From positions 3,544,001 to 3,608,000 of the forward strand of contig NZ_LR134338.1 in NCBI RefSeq assembly GCF_900637055.1: 64,000 bases of DNA, given 5' to 3'. Each line of letters begins with the position of its first letter. Position 1 is the first letter of the stretch. The notes beneath the pieces were generated by a model. That model did not search any database. It had not been told where the DNA came from and worked only from the letters and a program-made list of their open reading frames with translations. Source of the stretch: Brevibacillus brevis. Its GTDB lineage: Bacteria; Bacillota; Bacilli; Brevibacillales; Brevibacillaceae. Positions 34,727-44,220 of this stretch are shown piece by piece. A program made the translations under genes and the position numbers.

Positions 34727-35350
34727 TTACGTCAAGTAGTAGGCCAAGCTTTGCAGGTTGGACGTCACATCCGCATAGTGAATGCGAACATCTTTTCCTG
34801 CGCGAATCGTCGTAGGGGCAAAATTCAAGATCCCCCTGATACCCGCTTGAGTCAACTGATCACATACGGATTGCGCTGCAGGTGCCGGTACCGTAATAAT
34901 CGCCAGCTTGATTTGCTTGCTTACGATCGTTTCTTCCAGCTCTGATAAAGGCTGAATCGGTATACCTGCGACTTTTTTGCCCTGCTTCTCTGGATTATTG
35001 TCAAAGATGGCCGCAATCCGCATGTTATCTTTCAAATAAGCGTTTTAGTTACTAATGGCATGGCCCAAATGCCCAGCTCCGACCAAAGCAACACGGATTT
35101 CATCCGTTAGCTTCAGGATTTCACGTATTTTTTCCACCAGATAATCGACATCATAGCCGATTCCCTTTTTTCCAAAATCACCAAAAGCTGCAAGATCTTT
35201 TCTGATTTGGGCAGGATTCACATCAAGATTCTTGCCCATCTGTTGGGAGGAAACGGTGGTCACCTCAACTTGCTGCAAATAACTGAGGTAACGCAGATAA
35301 ATCGGCAAACGACGGACGACCGCTTCTGAAATCTTTTCGTGTTTTGCCAC
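34727..35350 (-). pseudogene. rex: Redox-sensing repressor Rex, interrupted by an in-frame TAA
   Basis: The N-terminal half (35350-35045, 101 residues) carries the winged-helix DNA-binding domain (TVSSQQMGKNLDVNPAQIRK) and the start of the Rossmann NAD(H) domain (ALVGAGHLGHA). A TAA at 35045-35047 ends it. Without any frame change the sequence continues as NAYLKDNMRIAAIFDNNP to a second stop at 34727. The stop takes the place of a conserved tyrosine (TAC or TAT to TAA). A TTG at 35035 opens the second half. The full length, 207 codons, is normal for Rex. It may be a real mutation, a sequencing error, or two-part translation. Confidence 0.85.
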
Positions 35351-35366
35351 GTTCGGTCTTTCCCCC

Positions 35367-36272
35367 CTAATTCTTTTGCTTCAAAATCCGATATTCTTTT
35401 CCATTCGATAAAATGGTAATGGAACCGTCGTGGCTGGTCACGTATGTCTCGGCCCATGACTCACCCAGGCGCTCCATGACTTCCGTCTGACCGTCTTTCA
35501 TTTGATCCCGCGATCGGCCTGTCTGAATAATGGCGACCTGAGGATCGACCTGCGTCAGAAACGGTTGCGAAGAGCCTTGATTGCTCCCCTGACCGGCTAC
35601 CTTTAGCACTTCCGCCTTCAGTCTGTCATTTTGCCGTTCCAACAGTCGCTCTTCTGCTTTTTCATTCACGGCACTCATAAATAAAAATCGCAATTGGCCG
35701 TGTGTTAATCGAAAAACGAGAGAATTGTTCTGGGGCGATAAAAATAACGGTTCTTCCGGGAGCAAAACCTCCATGGAGATTTCTTGGTCAAGAGTGAGTA
35801 CTTGTCCTTGCTCTGCTTCCATCTGCTTGTGGTTGGCGCGAAGCAGCACGACATGGCGAATGGATGGTGCGATCAGCTTGGGCAAAATGACGGCATCTAC
35901 AAGCACTTGCTGGCTCAATAAAGCGTAGCCCCCCATATGCTCTGGCTGGTCGTTCGTCAACACCACATAATCGAGCCGTGTGATCTTGAGCTCTGCCAAG
36001 CGTGCCGAAAGAACGGGCCAATCTTCTGCCGTACCCGTATCAATCAGCATCGTTTTGCCGCCTGGCATTCGCAAAAGCGTACTCTCGCCATGCGGAAGTG
36101 CCAAGTAGGTGACAATGAGACCCGAAAATTCCTGTTCTGTCTCCGTTTCAAACGGGTCATCTATCTTCACTGCTGCTTCTTGCAAATACAAATGGCTATC
36201 AATCGAGCATGCGCAAAGGAAAATCGCACTAAGAACTACAATCCACCAACGCCACGCTTTTTTCCATAACAT
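35367..36272 (-). CDS. ComEC-like metallo-beta-lactamase-fold lipoprotein
   Basis: 301 residues. The N-terminus WIVVLSAIFLCACSID looks like a lipoprotein signal with cysteine near residue 22. The rest resembles the free-standing MBL domain related to the ComEC/Rec2 C-terminus: the strand PGGKTMLIDTGTAED, then VVLTNDQPEHMGGYALL. In catalytic members the latter reads (S/T)HxDxDHxGG, so most metal ligands are replaced and activity is doubtful. It ends 16 bp before rex. A nuclease-like or binding role outside the cell is inferred only from the family. Confidence 0.8.
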   Translation of the reverse strand: MLWKKAWRWWIVVLSAIFLCACSIDSHLYLQEAAVKIDDPFETETEQEFSGLIVTYLALPHGESTLLRMPGGKTMLIDTGTAEDWPVLSARLAELKITRLDYVVLTNDQPEHMGGYALLSQQVLVDAVILPKLIAPSIRHVVLLRANHKQMEAEQGQVLTLDQEISMEVLLPEEPLFLSPQNNSLVFRLTHGQLRFLFMSAVNEKAEERLLERQNDRLKAEVLKVAGQGSNQGSSQPFLTQVDPQVAIIQTGRSRDQMKDGQTEVMERLGESWAETYVTSHDGSITILSNGKEYRILKQKN

Positions 36273-36313
36273 TTATTTTATCACCTTAATCCCTATGAGA
36301 CTATTGCTTCATT

Positions 36314-39217
36314 TTATGAATCTGACAGGGATTGCATACTAAGGAATGGCTCTATGCGCTCTCGAAGTGTTGGCCATGGACCGCTTTGGATTTGAAATGG
36401 CGGCAAAGATTGAAGGAATGAGCGTCCATATCTCGACTCAACTACACGCGTGTCGAGAACGATCACGACCCCTCGATCCAAGTGATGGCGAATTAATCGA
36501 CCCACCCCTTGCTTAAATTGCAAAACGGCTTGTGGAAGAGACAAAGACATAAAGGCGTTTTTTCCTTCTGCCTTTAAAAGCTCTGCCCTTCCTTGATAGA
36601 CAGGATGATTCGGAGGCGCAAACGGGAGGCGAACAATGACTAAACTGCTCAGCCATTCCCCCTGAATATCGACACCTTCCCAGAAGCTGCTCGTCCCAAG
36701 CAGAACACTTCTCTCCATGCTTCGGAACAGACGTACCAGCTTGCTCCGATTGTTGCTATCAATCCCGTGACCGAATAACGTATACGATTCTGGGGCCTCC
36801 GTAAGCCGTTCCTTCATCGCTTGGTAAACAAGTCGAAGCATCGAATGGGAGGTAAACAGGATCAGCGTCCTTCCTTTCGAAGCCAGTACGACATCAACGC
36901 ACCCTTGAATGACCGCCTCCAAATACGTGTGGTCACTTTCTTTGCCTGGTGCGGGGAAATCAGATGGAATCAACAGTAACCCCTGCTCTTCGTAATGAAA
37001 CGGCGATGGCAGTGACAAGGTACGCACTCGTTCCTCGGGCAGTTGGTCGAGACCAAACTGGCTTTTGATGTAGGAGAAGCTGTTTTTGACCGTCAGAGTG
37101 GCTGATGTCAAGATCAGACTCCGCTTCTGCACGAAAAGCGGTTCTGCCAGTGAGTCGGCAACCTTCAAAAGTGCTGCTGACAAATGAACCTGCTTGCGAG
37201 CTGTACGGGACTCTACCTCCATCCAATATACATACTCAGCATCCTGCTCAAGTAAAAAGAAGTGAAGCAGCTCCACGGCGTTTTGCCAGTCTTTGATGAG
37301 ACCGAATAAATCTGTCAGTAGACTGCGTACGGCAAAAGGAGGCTTTTCCTCTTGCGGAGTGGTTCGCAAAAGCTGCTCGATGCCTGCTGCGTATGCGGTC
37401 ATCCCTTCAATCACCTTTTTGGTTACTTTGCGTATCTTCTCGTGTTTGCCTACAAAGGATTCGATCCGATAACGTACCGTCTCACGTCCGGCGTCCGTCG
37501 TCTCCTCCGCACGATCTGATGCCCATGCATACAAGAGCTGTGTCCATTGCTGCGCTTTCTCACGCAAGGCAGCGGACTGTTTTCTTAGCTCCAGAAGCTT
37601 TGAGGCTACATCTTCTTGTACTGCAGGCATCCAGCTTTGCAGCTCTTCTGCGAAGCGGGCAATTGCCCCACTCTCTTCCACCGATGCACGATCTAACAAG
37701 AAAAGAAGCTGCGTGGTTGAAAACTGCTTGCCTAAATGCTGTGTCGCCGCATCCTCCAAATGATGGGCCTCATCGACGATGGCAACTTCATACGACGGGA
37801 GGATTCTGTTTTCCGCTTGCAAGTCGCTGATAAAAAGGGCGTGATTGACGATGAGTACATCGACATCGCGAGCCCGTTCCTTCGCCTGAAAATAGTAGCA
37901 GCGACTAAACCAGGGACAAGCCCGATTCAAACAAGAGCTCGTATCACTTTTTACCTGTTGCCACAGCAGTTGGCCACTCGGAGGCATGCTCAGCTCTTCC
38001 ACGTCACCGGTAACGGTTTGCGTGAGCCATGTCAGCATCTGTCCTTTGACCAAGCGCATTTCTTGGCTGCTTCCTTCTACAGGCTCGTCCACGGCTTGTT
38101 CAAATTTACGCAAGCATAAGTAGTTTCCTCTGCCTTTCAGCGTCGAAGCAGTAAAAGAAAACGGCAACGACTCCTGCAAGGTAGCGATTTCCTTATGGAA
38201 TAGCTGTTCCTGCAATTGAATGGTATTGGTACTGACCATCAGCTGCTGCTGATTGTGATGAGCCCAAATGATCCCCGGCAAGAGATAGGCTAATGATTTT
38301 CCCGTACCTGTCCCTGCCTCTACCAATAAATGGGCACCATCCTCCATTGCCTCATAGACGGCATGCATCATCGCTTCCTGAGCATCCCGACGTTGATACC
38401 CCGACATTTTCGCCTGCATGTGCCCGTTTTCGCCCAAAACATCCTCGAGCTGATCAGCAAACGCTTTGGTCACTGTAGCATCGATATGAGGACGCTTCAG
38501 AGACGCTGTTACTTTTTCTTCGCGCTTCCGTAGGGCCAGCTGGCGGTAAATATCCCACATGTCTGAGGAATCCGTTTCGGTTGGCGTTCCATCCAGCTCT
38601 GGCAGCTCTATAAGCTTTTCCATCTCGATCTGACGTAAAAGAACTTCGATATCAGAGCGAAACGAAGAGACGAGCATCTGCAGGCGCTGGATCGTCACGA
38701 GCGGCAGTCTCTTTAAAATATCCAGCAAGTGGAGAAACAGCTGCGCCGTTGCAAGTGCATCGCTGTCTGCTTGATGGGGATTATCGTGCTCGATTTCTAG
38801 CTCAGACGCCAGTTCTCCGAGTCTGTAGCTATTTTGCATCGGCAAAAGAACGCGGGATAGCTCCACCGTATCAAGCACGTAGCCGTCAAACGCATAATAG
38901 CCCTGGCTCAGCAGGGCTTCTTGTAAAAATTGGAGATCAAAGCTTGCATTATGTGCAACAAAAGCTCGTCCGTCCAATAAACGCAAGAAATCTGGAAACA
39001 CTTCTTCCAAGGAAGGAGCATCTGCAACCATCTCATTGGTAATCCCTGTTAATTGGGTAATAAATGGGGGAATATCCTGGCCCGGATGAATCAGGGTGGA
39101 AAAACTCTCGGTAATCTGCCCGTCATCGATTGCGACGGCACCAATCTGAATGATGCTGTCACCTTGGCGCGGATGGCTTCCCGTCGTCTCAAAATCTACA
39201 ACTAGTAATCGATTCAA
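36314..39217 (-). CDS. dinG: DinG-type 3'-5' exonuclease/helicase
   Basis: 967 residues. An N-terminal DEDD exonuclease domain (about 1-165) shows DFETTG and the later HNASFD. The XPD/DinG helicase has Walker A EAGTGTGKS (near 285) and DEAHH. Cysteines in NYLCLRKFEQ and the cluster SSCLNRACPWFSRCYY could hold a 4Fe-4S cluster, as in E. coli DinG. C-terminal motifs QGVGRLIRHHLDRG complete the second helicase domain. The exonuclease-helicase fusion is typical of Bacillales. It keeps its B. subtilis neighbourhood near panBCD, with one TPR gene between. Confidence 0.93.
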   Translation of the reverse strand: MNRLLVVDFETTGSHPRQGDSIIQIGAVAIDDGQITESFSTLIHPGQDIPPFITQLTGITNEMVADAPSLEEVFPDFLRLLDGRAFVAHNASFDLQFLQEALLSQGYYAFDGYVLDTVELSRVLLPMQNSYRLGELASELEIEHDNPHQADSDALATAQLFLHLLDILKRLPLVTIQRLQMLVSSFRSDIEVLLRQIEMEKLIELPELDGTPTETDSSDMWDIYRQLALRKREEKVTASLKRPHIDATVTKAFADQLEDVLGENGHMQAKMSGYQRRDAQEAMMHAVYEAMEDGAHLLVEAGTGTGKSLAYLLPGIIWAHHNQQQLMVSTNTIQLQEQLFHKEIATLQESLPFSFTASTLKGRGNYLCLRKFEQAVDEPVEGSSQEMRLVKGQMLTWLTQTVTGDVEELSMPPSGQLLWQQVKSDTSSCLNRACPWFSRCYYFQAKERARDVDVLIVNHALFISDLQAENRILPSYEVAIVDEAHHLEDAATQHLGKQFSTTQLLFLLDRASVEESGAIARFAEELQSWMPAVQEDVASKLLELRKQSAALREKAQQWTQLLYAWASDRAEETTDAGRETVRYRIESFVGKHEKIRKVTKKVIEGMTAYAAGIEQLLRTTPQEEKPPFAVRSLLTDLFGLIKDWQNAVELLHFFLLEQDAEYVYWMEVESRTARKQVHLSAALLKVADSLAEPLFVQKRSLILTSATLTVKNSFSYIKSQFGLDQLPEERVRTLSLPSPFHYEEQGLLLIPSDFPAPGKESDHTYLEAVIQGCVDVVLASKGRTLILFTSHSMLRLVYQAMKERLTEAPESYTLFGHGIDSNNRSKLVRLFRSMERSVLLGTSSFWEGVDIQGEWLSSLVIVRLPFAPPNHPVYQGRAELLKAEGKNAFMSLSLPQAVLQFKQGVGRLIRHHLDRGVVIVLDTRVVESRYGRSFLQSLPPFQIQSGPWPTLRERIEPFLSMQSLSDS

Positions 39218-39307
39218 ACGTTGTCACCTCGTAACCTGGGCGGAACATTCAATCCGCACCCATTCACATTCGGCAACGATGGGAAATATTCCTGCTCTCC
39301 CGTACAT

Positions 39308-40762
39308 TTAAGGCTGTACGAGCTCAGTCTGCATTTCTGATTGACCGAGCTTGCTTGCACACAATTGCATATAGATGGGGATTTCCCATAACTGTTCTGC
39401 GAATGGCAATGCCCGTTGAAAATATTGTTCAGCTAGGCGCCAATTTTCTTCCACAACCGCGATTCTTCCCAGATGAAAATACCCTAACGAACGTACATAA
39501 GGCTCAGCGTCTTCCAGGAAATACTTTGCCAATCGTTTTGCTTCTTGTGTATCCCCCAGCTTTTCGTATGCAGAAATCATCCCGGATTGTCCGAGGCGAT
39601 TGTCTCTGTTTTTCTCCAGCATGATCCGAAACGCTTTGATCGCTTCCTCTACCCTTCCGTCAAACAACAGCATCCATCCATAACTAAAAAGAAAGTCGTC
39701 ATTTTCGGGTGCAAGACTGATCGCTTTTTTGACGAGCGTCAATGCGCGTTTCGTACCCGCAATGAGCCAAGTATTCCAGGCTAAGCCATGCCATGTCCAC
39801 CCATCTTTTGGGGAACGCTCCGTCAAAAAGTGATAGCAAATTTGTGCCCGGTGGTAATTGCCCACTGTTTCGTATAAAGAGGCCATTTCCTGAAGAGTAT
39901 CGCTGTCCAAATCGCGTGTCGGCAGCTGCAAGCCTTTCGGCGGGCTCCATTCCACTGTCTGGTCCATCGTATGCAGTAATTTGGCAGCACGCAGCCATAG
40001 CATCTGCGCTTCCCAATCGTGCTCGTTTTTTTCTAGATACGGTTCCAATTCGTCCAAAGCTTCCTGTGCATCGCCATCTCTTAAATAGCAGAGCGCGAGG
40101 TTGTATTTGGCTTCTTCCTGTTCTGGCTTGATCTCGAGAGACGTCTTAAAAGCTTGCGCCGCCTCTAGCCATTGTTCCTCTTCCGCAAGTATGCACCCGA
40201 TGGCATTAAAGCTGATAGACACAATGGTGGGTGAGCTTGCTGTCCTGCCGAGAAGACGGAACTCCCGAAAGGCTAATTCTTTCTCCTCACACAAAAGGAG
40301 ACTGTAGGCGTAGTACAGGCGTCCACTTTCCCAGTCTGGCGATTTTTGGACTAATTCTCCAAAACATTTTTTCGCGTCTTGGAACATGCGCAAATGATAA
40401 AAGCCTTCCCCACGACGAAATATCGGCTCGTATGGATTCGTTTCCGGTGAATGATCTTTCTTTTTTCCGTCTGTTGTTTTTTTCGTTTCAACGGCCTTTG
40501 GTGATTCTGAGTTCACCTTTGACTGATCCGGCTTTTTCTCTTCCGCTGGAAGCTGTCCTTCCATTTCCTTGATGCTACGAATCGCATTCGATAATTTTTC
40601 TTCGAATTGCAGCCACAGGTCTACGACTGTATCACTTACTTGGCGCAATTGAAACAATTGTTCCGCGAGCTGAAGACGTTCTTGTTCAGAAGCCCCCTGC
40701 CACTTCTCTTCAATCGTCTGTGCTTTGTTCCGAAGCGTATGAAACCAGTCCTCGATTTTCAC
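39308..40762 (-). CDS. Tetratricopeptide-repeat protein
   Basis: About 484 residues. A helical N-terminal part (1-70) is followed by a Lys/Glu-rich linker (about 75-115), then TPR helices for the rest: FRRGEGFYHLRMFQDAKKCF, EAKYNLALCYLRDGDAQEAL, WTWHGLAWNTWLIAGTKRAL and others. It is probably a scaffold in the cytosol; the partner is unknown. The GTG at 40762 is preferred (AGGGGGTGG 8 bp upstream). That ribosome site lies inside the 3' arm of the hairpin that ends panD transcription. It is inserted between panD and dinG compared with B. subtilis. Confidence 0.8.
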   Translation of the reverse strand: MKIEDWFHTLRNKAQTIEEKWQGASEQERLQLAEQLFQLRQVSDTVVDLWLQFEEKLSNAIRSIKEMEGQLPAEEKKPDQSKVNSESPKAVETKKTTDGKKKDHSPETNPYEPIFRRGEGFYHLRMFQDAKKCFGELVQKSPDWESGRLYYAYSLLLCEEKELAFREFRLLGRTASSPTIVSISFNAIGCILAEEEQWLEAAQAFKTSLEIKPEQEEAKYNLALCYLRDGDAQEALDELEPYLEKNEHDWEAQMLWLRAAKLLHTMDQTVEWSPPKGLQLPTRDLDSDTLQEMASLYETVGNYHRAQICYHFLTERSPKDGWTWHGLAWNTWLIAGTKRALTLVKKAISLAPENDDFLFSYGWMLLFDGRVEEAIKAFRIMLEKNRDNRLGQSGMISAYEKLGDTQEAKRLAKYFLEDAEPYVRSLGYFHLGRIAVVEENWRLAEQYFQRALPFAEQLWEIPIYMQLCASKLGQSEMQTELVQP

Positions 40763-40765
40763 AAG

Positions 40766-40821
40766 AAAAGCCACCCCCTATGAGGCATGAGTACTTTCAT
40801 TGTCTCACAAGGCAGGTGGCT
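40766..40821 (-). terminator. Hairpin after panD that contains the next gene's ribosome site
   Basis: On the minus strand AGCCACC pairs with GGTGGCT, with inner pairs TGAG/CTCA, followed by TTTTCTT. It works as a terminator for panBCD. Its 3' arm is also the Shine-Dalgarno region of the TPR gene. Confidence 0.7.
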
Positions 40822-40844
40822 CTATGCAGCAACAGACAGATCGC

Positions 40845-41228
40845 TTACAGAATCGTCGCGTGTACTTCTTCTGCGATCAATTCTTTGATCTGATTTTTTT
40901 CATCCATGATGGCGACACGTGGCTTATAAGTTCTTGCCTCTTCATCCGTCATCATCGCATAGGCAATAATAATGACGATATCGCCCTCTTGTACGAGACG
41001 TGCAGCTGCTCCGTTCAAGCAAATGACGCCACTGCCTGGAGCACCTTCGATTACATATGTTTCCAGACGCGCTCCGTTGTTGTTATTGACGATTTGTACT
41101 TTTTCATTTGGCAAAATATCCAGTGCATCCAACAAATTTTTATCGATGGTAATACTGCCAACATAGTTCAAGTTTGCTTCAGTTACCGTTGCGCGATGGA
41201 TTTTTGCTTTCATCATGGTACGGAACAC
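40845..41228 (-). CDS. panD: Aspartate 1-decarboxylase precursor
   Basis: 127 residues that make beta-alanine for pantothenate. The self-processing site is Gly24-Ser25 in [10 protein letters not shown], where cleavage yields the pyruvoyl group. Family motifs [12 protein letters not shown] and VIIIAYAMM follow. Length is normal. It lies 20 bp after panC and is the last gene of panB-panC-panD, the B. subtilis order. Confidence 0.96.
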   Translation of the reverse strand: MFRTMMKAKIHRATVTEANLNYVGSITIDKNLLDALDILPNEKVQIVNNNNGARLETYVIEGAPGSGVICLNGAAARLVQEGDIVIIIAYAMMTDEEARTYKPRVAIMDEKNQIKELIAEEVHATIL

Positions 41229-41248
41229 TAAGAATTCCTCCCTTTTCT

Positions 41249-42115
41249 CTACTTGATTGATGTAATCGTATTGTCGATCAGGCGTGTTTTGCCAAAACGA
41301 ACAGCTAACGCGATGATGATCGTCTGACCAGCGGTTTCCTGCTCAATTGGTGTAAGCGCCGGATAGCTCAAAATTTCCACATAATCAATATCAGCCAGCG
41401 GCTTCTCGGAAATTATTTGCGTGATACGATCCTTGATTTCAGAAAGAGCCATGCCCTCACCCAGCCATTCATCTGCTTGCTTCAGGCTCTGTGATAGCAC
41501 GAGTGCTTGTGCTCGCTCATCCGCTGACAAGTAGACATTCCGAGAGCTCATCGCCAGTCCATCCGCTTCGCGTACGATCGGGCATGGAACGATTTGCACC
41601 GGCATCGACAAGTCATGAACCATTTGCGTCACAACAGCTACCTGCTGGGCATCCTTTTGTCCAAAAAAAGCGTAATCGGGCTGGACAATTTGAAACAATT
41701 TATTGACGACGGTCGATACGCCATCAAAATGACCCGGACGCGAAGCTCCGCACAATGGAGTCGTCACATTTGCCACTGAAATATTGGTCAGCATCGGTGT
41801 CGGATACATCTCGCTGACTTCCGGAGTAAACAGGAGGTCCACTCCCGCTTCTTCCGCCATTTTGCTATCCCGTTCGATATCACGCGGATAGCGTTCAAAG
41901 TCCTCATTCGGTCCGAATTGTAGCGGGTTTACGAAAATGCTCATCACAACCAAATCGCATACTTCACGGGCAGCTTTCACCAAGCTGAGATGTCCTTCAT
42001 GCAGAAAGCCCATGGTCGGTACCATCCCGATCGTTTTGCCTTGTCGATGTGCTTCTTTTATATGAACGCGCATCTCTGCAATGGTGGAGACTTGCTGCAT
42101 CATTGTTTGCATCAT
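41249..42115 (-). CDS. panC: Pantothenate synthetase
   Basis: 288 residues that join pantoate and beta-alanine with ATP. The class I synthetase-like HxGH is in [13 protein letters not shown]. Other signatures are [19 protein letters not shown] and [12 protein letters not shown], and the KMSKS-like loop reads MSSRNVYLS. The start overlaps the panB stop by 4 bp (ATGA), with AAGGAGTG inside the panB end. A small N-terminal addition of Met/Gln is present before STIAEMR. The call is secure. Confidence 0.96.
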   Translation of the reverse strand: MMQTMMQQVSTIAEMRVHIKEAHRQGKTIGMVPTMGFLHEGHLSLVKAAREVCDLVVMSIFVNPLQFGPNEDFERYPRDIERDSKMAEEAGVDLLFTPEVSEMYPTPMLTNISVANVTTPLCGASRPGHFDGVSTVVNKLFQIVQPDYAFFGQKDAQQVAVVTQMVHDLSMPVQIVPCPIVREADGLAMSSRNVYLSADERAQALVLSQSLKQADEWLGEGMALSEIKDRITQIISEKPLADIDYVEILSYPALTPIEQETAGQTIIIALAVRFGKTRLIDNTITSIK

Positions 42116-42975
42116 GACTGCTTCACTCCTTCCCCGTACAATTCCTTGATGGTTTCTTCCGAAGCATGGAAGACATGCTCTGGCCCTGGGAAGCTTCTTG
42201 CTTCGACTTCTTTGTTATAGGTCTCAACTGCTTCACGGATTGTTTCACCGATGTTTGCGTAGCGCTTCACGAATTTCGGTGTGATATCCGATGCGTAGCC
42301 GACCATATCATGGAACACCAGCACTTGCCCATCACAAGTCGCACCCGCTCCGATTCCAATCACAGCGATGTCCAGCTTGTCTGCAATCATGCCAGCGACC
42401 TCTTCGGGAACACATTCCAGAACAATCGCGAATGCACCCGCTTCTTGAATAGCAAGAGCTTCGTCCAGCAATTTTTTAGCTGCCTCCAGATCTCTTCCTT
42501 GTACTTTGTAACCGCCTAATTGATGTACCGATTGCGGGGTAAGTCCGATATGTCCAACGACAGGGATGCCTGCTTGTACACAGCGTGTAATGATTGGGGC
42601 GAGTTCACGGCCCCCTTCCATTTTGACCGCCTTGGCCAGCCCTTCTTGCATTAGTCTGCCCGCGTTTTTCACCGCTTCTTCAACTGTTCCGTGATAGCTG
42701 AGAAAAGGCAGGTCCGCCACGACAAATGCACGCTTGGCTCCTCTCGTTACTGCTTTCGTATGGTGCAGCATGTCCTCCATCGTAACAGGGATGGTGGAGT
42801 CATAACCGAGTACGACCATTCCCAAGGAATCACCGACCAGAATCATATCAGCACCTGCTTCATCCACTAATTTGGCTGACGGATAGTCATAGGCGGTCAC
42901 CATGGTAATCGGGGTTCGCGTTTCTTTTTTCTTGCGGATACTCGAAGTCGTAATAGGTCTGTCGTTTGTTGCCAT
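42112..42975 (-). CDS. panB: 3-methyl-2-oxobutanoate hydroxymethyltransferase
   Basis: 287 residues that form ketopantoate from 2-ketoisovalerate and methylene-THF. Motifs are MVTAYDYPSAKLVDEAGAD, the metal-binding VGDSLGMVVLGYDSTIPVT, and HIGLTPQSVHQLGGYKVQG; IGIGAGATCDGQVLVFHD closes the barrel. It is the first gene of panBCD. A hairpin terminator lies about 50 bp upstream in the gap to birA. Confidence 0.96.
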   Translation of the reverse strand: MATNDRPITTSSIRKKKETRTPITMVTAYDYPSAKLVDEAGADMILVGDSLGMVVLGYDSTIPVTMEDMLHHTKAVTRGAKRAFVVADLPFLSYHGTVEEAVKNAGRLMQEGLAKAVKMEGGRELAPIITRCVQAGIPVVGHIGLTPQSVHQLGGYKVQGRDLEAAKKLLDEALAIQEAGAFAIVLECVPEEVAGMIADKLDIAVIGIGAGATCDGQVLVFHDMVGYASDITPKFVKRYANIGETIREAVETYNKEVEARSFPGPEHVFHASEETIKELYGEGVKQS

Positions 42976-43021
42976 TTTTCATTTCTCCTCTTTCGCTTCA
43001 AGCCCGTGGATCGTGTGAGGA

Positions 43022-43057
43022 ATAAAAAAACCTTCTCGCGTCAATCGGGAGAAGGTT
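43022..43057 (-). terminator. Terminator between birA and panB
   Basis: On the minus strand AACCTTCTC pairs with GAGAAGGTT around an 11-base loop, followed by seven Ts. It lies 180 bp after the birA stop and 47 bp before the panB start. It could end the birA transcript or act as an attenuator in a panB leader. The remaining 43058-43236 region has short palindromes (CTCCAATTTGGAG, TACTCCCGGAGTA) and no gene. Confidence 0.85.
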
Positions 43058-43236
43058 GTCCATGTCAAAAAGACATTTTGCGTTTAGCGGATTCCTTCTG
43101 TCTCGGTCCACACAGGCTCTGAGCAGATTTTTGTCCTTACACGTATTGCTTTTAGATTACACGATCTATACAAAAATACTCCGGGAGTACCGTTCACGTA
43201 GTGATACAGCCTCCAAATTGGAGTATAGCAAATGAT

Positions 43237-44220
43237 TTAATCATTTGCACGATAATTGACATCAGCCGAATAAACTTTGTGAATCTGTCCAGTCTGATCC
43301 TCGACCTTGAGTACGCCTTCCTCATCCAAGCCAACGGCACGACCTTCCAGCTGTTGTGAAATCGTCTGGAGGCTCACCCATTTGCCAATGGTGTACGAAT
43401 GATCCTCCCACTCTTGTTTCACACGATCAAAGCCAGCCTGCAAATAGTGGTCGTACTCTTCTTCAAAAATTCGGCAGAGGCGTTGGATAAACGAAACGCG
43501 CTTGAGTGGCTCGCCAGATTCAATACGAAGTGAAGTTGCAATCTGTGCCAGGTCTGACGGGAAATCAGACTCGATACTGTTGGCATTGAGCCCTATTCCG
43601 ATGACTAAATAATTGACCCGATCAGATTCAGCATTGAGTTCTGTCAAAATCCCGCATACTTTTTTGTCTCCGATAAAAATATCGTTCGGCCATTTGATTT
43701 TGACAGGCAACCCAGTCTCTTCCCGGATCGTTTTCGCTACTGCAACTGCCGTTAACAACGTCATCTGAGGTGTCTTCGGTAACGGAATCGCAGGACGGAT
43801 GATCAAACTCATCCAAATCCCCGTTCCTTTCGGAGAATGCCATGGTCGGCCGAGTCTGCCTTTCCCGCCTGTTTGCAGCTCTGCCAGCACAATCGTACCT
43901 TCTACTGCCCCTTTTGCCGCAGCCTCGTGTGCGAGTGGCTGTGTAGATACCACCTCATCGTAAGCGATGACATTTTGTCCGATCCGATCCGTTTCCAGTC
44001 CAGCCATGATTTCTGCTGCTGACAAGCGATCAGGGGCAACCAGCAGGCGATACCCCGATTTGCGTACCGCCTCTACCTCGTAGCCATCTCGGCGCAGCTC
44101 TTCGATATGTTTCCAGACTGCCGTCCTTGAGCAACCGCATGTTTGGCTTAATTCTTCACCAGAGATGAAACTGCCCGGCTGGTCACGGAATGCTTGAAGG
44201 ATGACTTGCTTAATGTTCAT
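43237..44220 (-). CDS. birA: Biotin-protein ligase / biotin repressor
   Basis: 327 residues. An N-terminal winged helix (about 1-65, SGEELSQTCGCSRTAVWKHI) gives the repressor function. The ligase domain has the ATP/biotin loop GGKGRLGRPWHSPKGTGIW, and WPNDIFIGDKKVCGIL holds the catalytic lysine. A C-terminal SH3-like cap follows. The ATG at 44220 was chosen (AGAGG upstream; the frame to 44322 lies inside cca). It overlaps the cca end by 11 bp, as expected from the conserved cca-birA pair. Confidence 0.95.
   Translation of the reverse strand: MNIKQVILQAFRDQPGSFISGEELSQTCGCSRTAVWKHIEELRRDGYEVEAVRKSGYRLLVAPDRLSAAEIMAGLETDRIGQNVIAYDEVVSTQPLAHEAAAKGAVEGTIVLAELQTGGKGRLGRPWHSPKGTGIWMSLIIRPAIPLPKTPQMTLLTAVAVAKTIREETGLPVKIKWPNDIFIGDKKVCGILTELNAESDRVNYLVIGIGLNANSIESDFPSDLAQIATSLRIESGEPLKRVSFIQRLCRIFEEEYDHYLQAGFDRVKQEWEDHSYTIGKWVSLQTISQQLEGRAVGLDEEGVLKVEDQTGQIHKVYSADVNYRAND

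Noticed and set aside
34727-35035. Treating the second half of rex as an independent gene
   Set aside because: It continues the same frame and the same Rossmann domain after a single stop codon. An interrupted rex explains both parts better.
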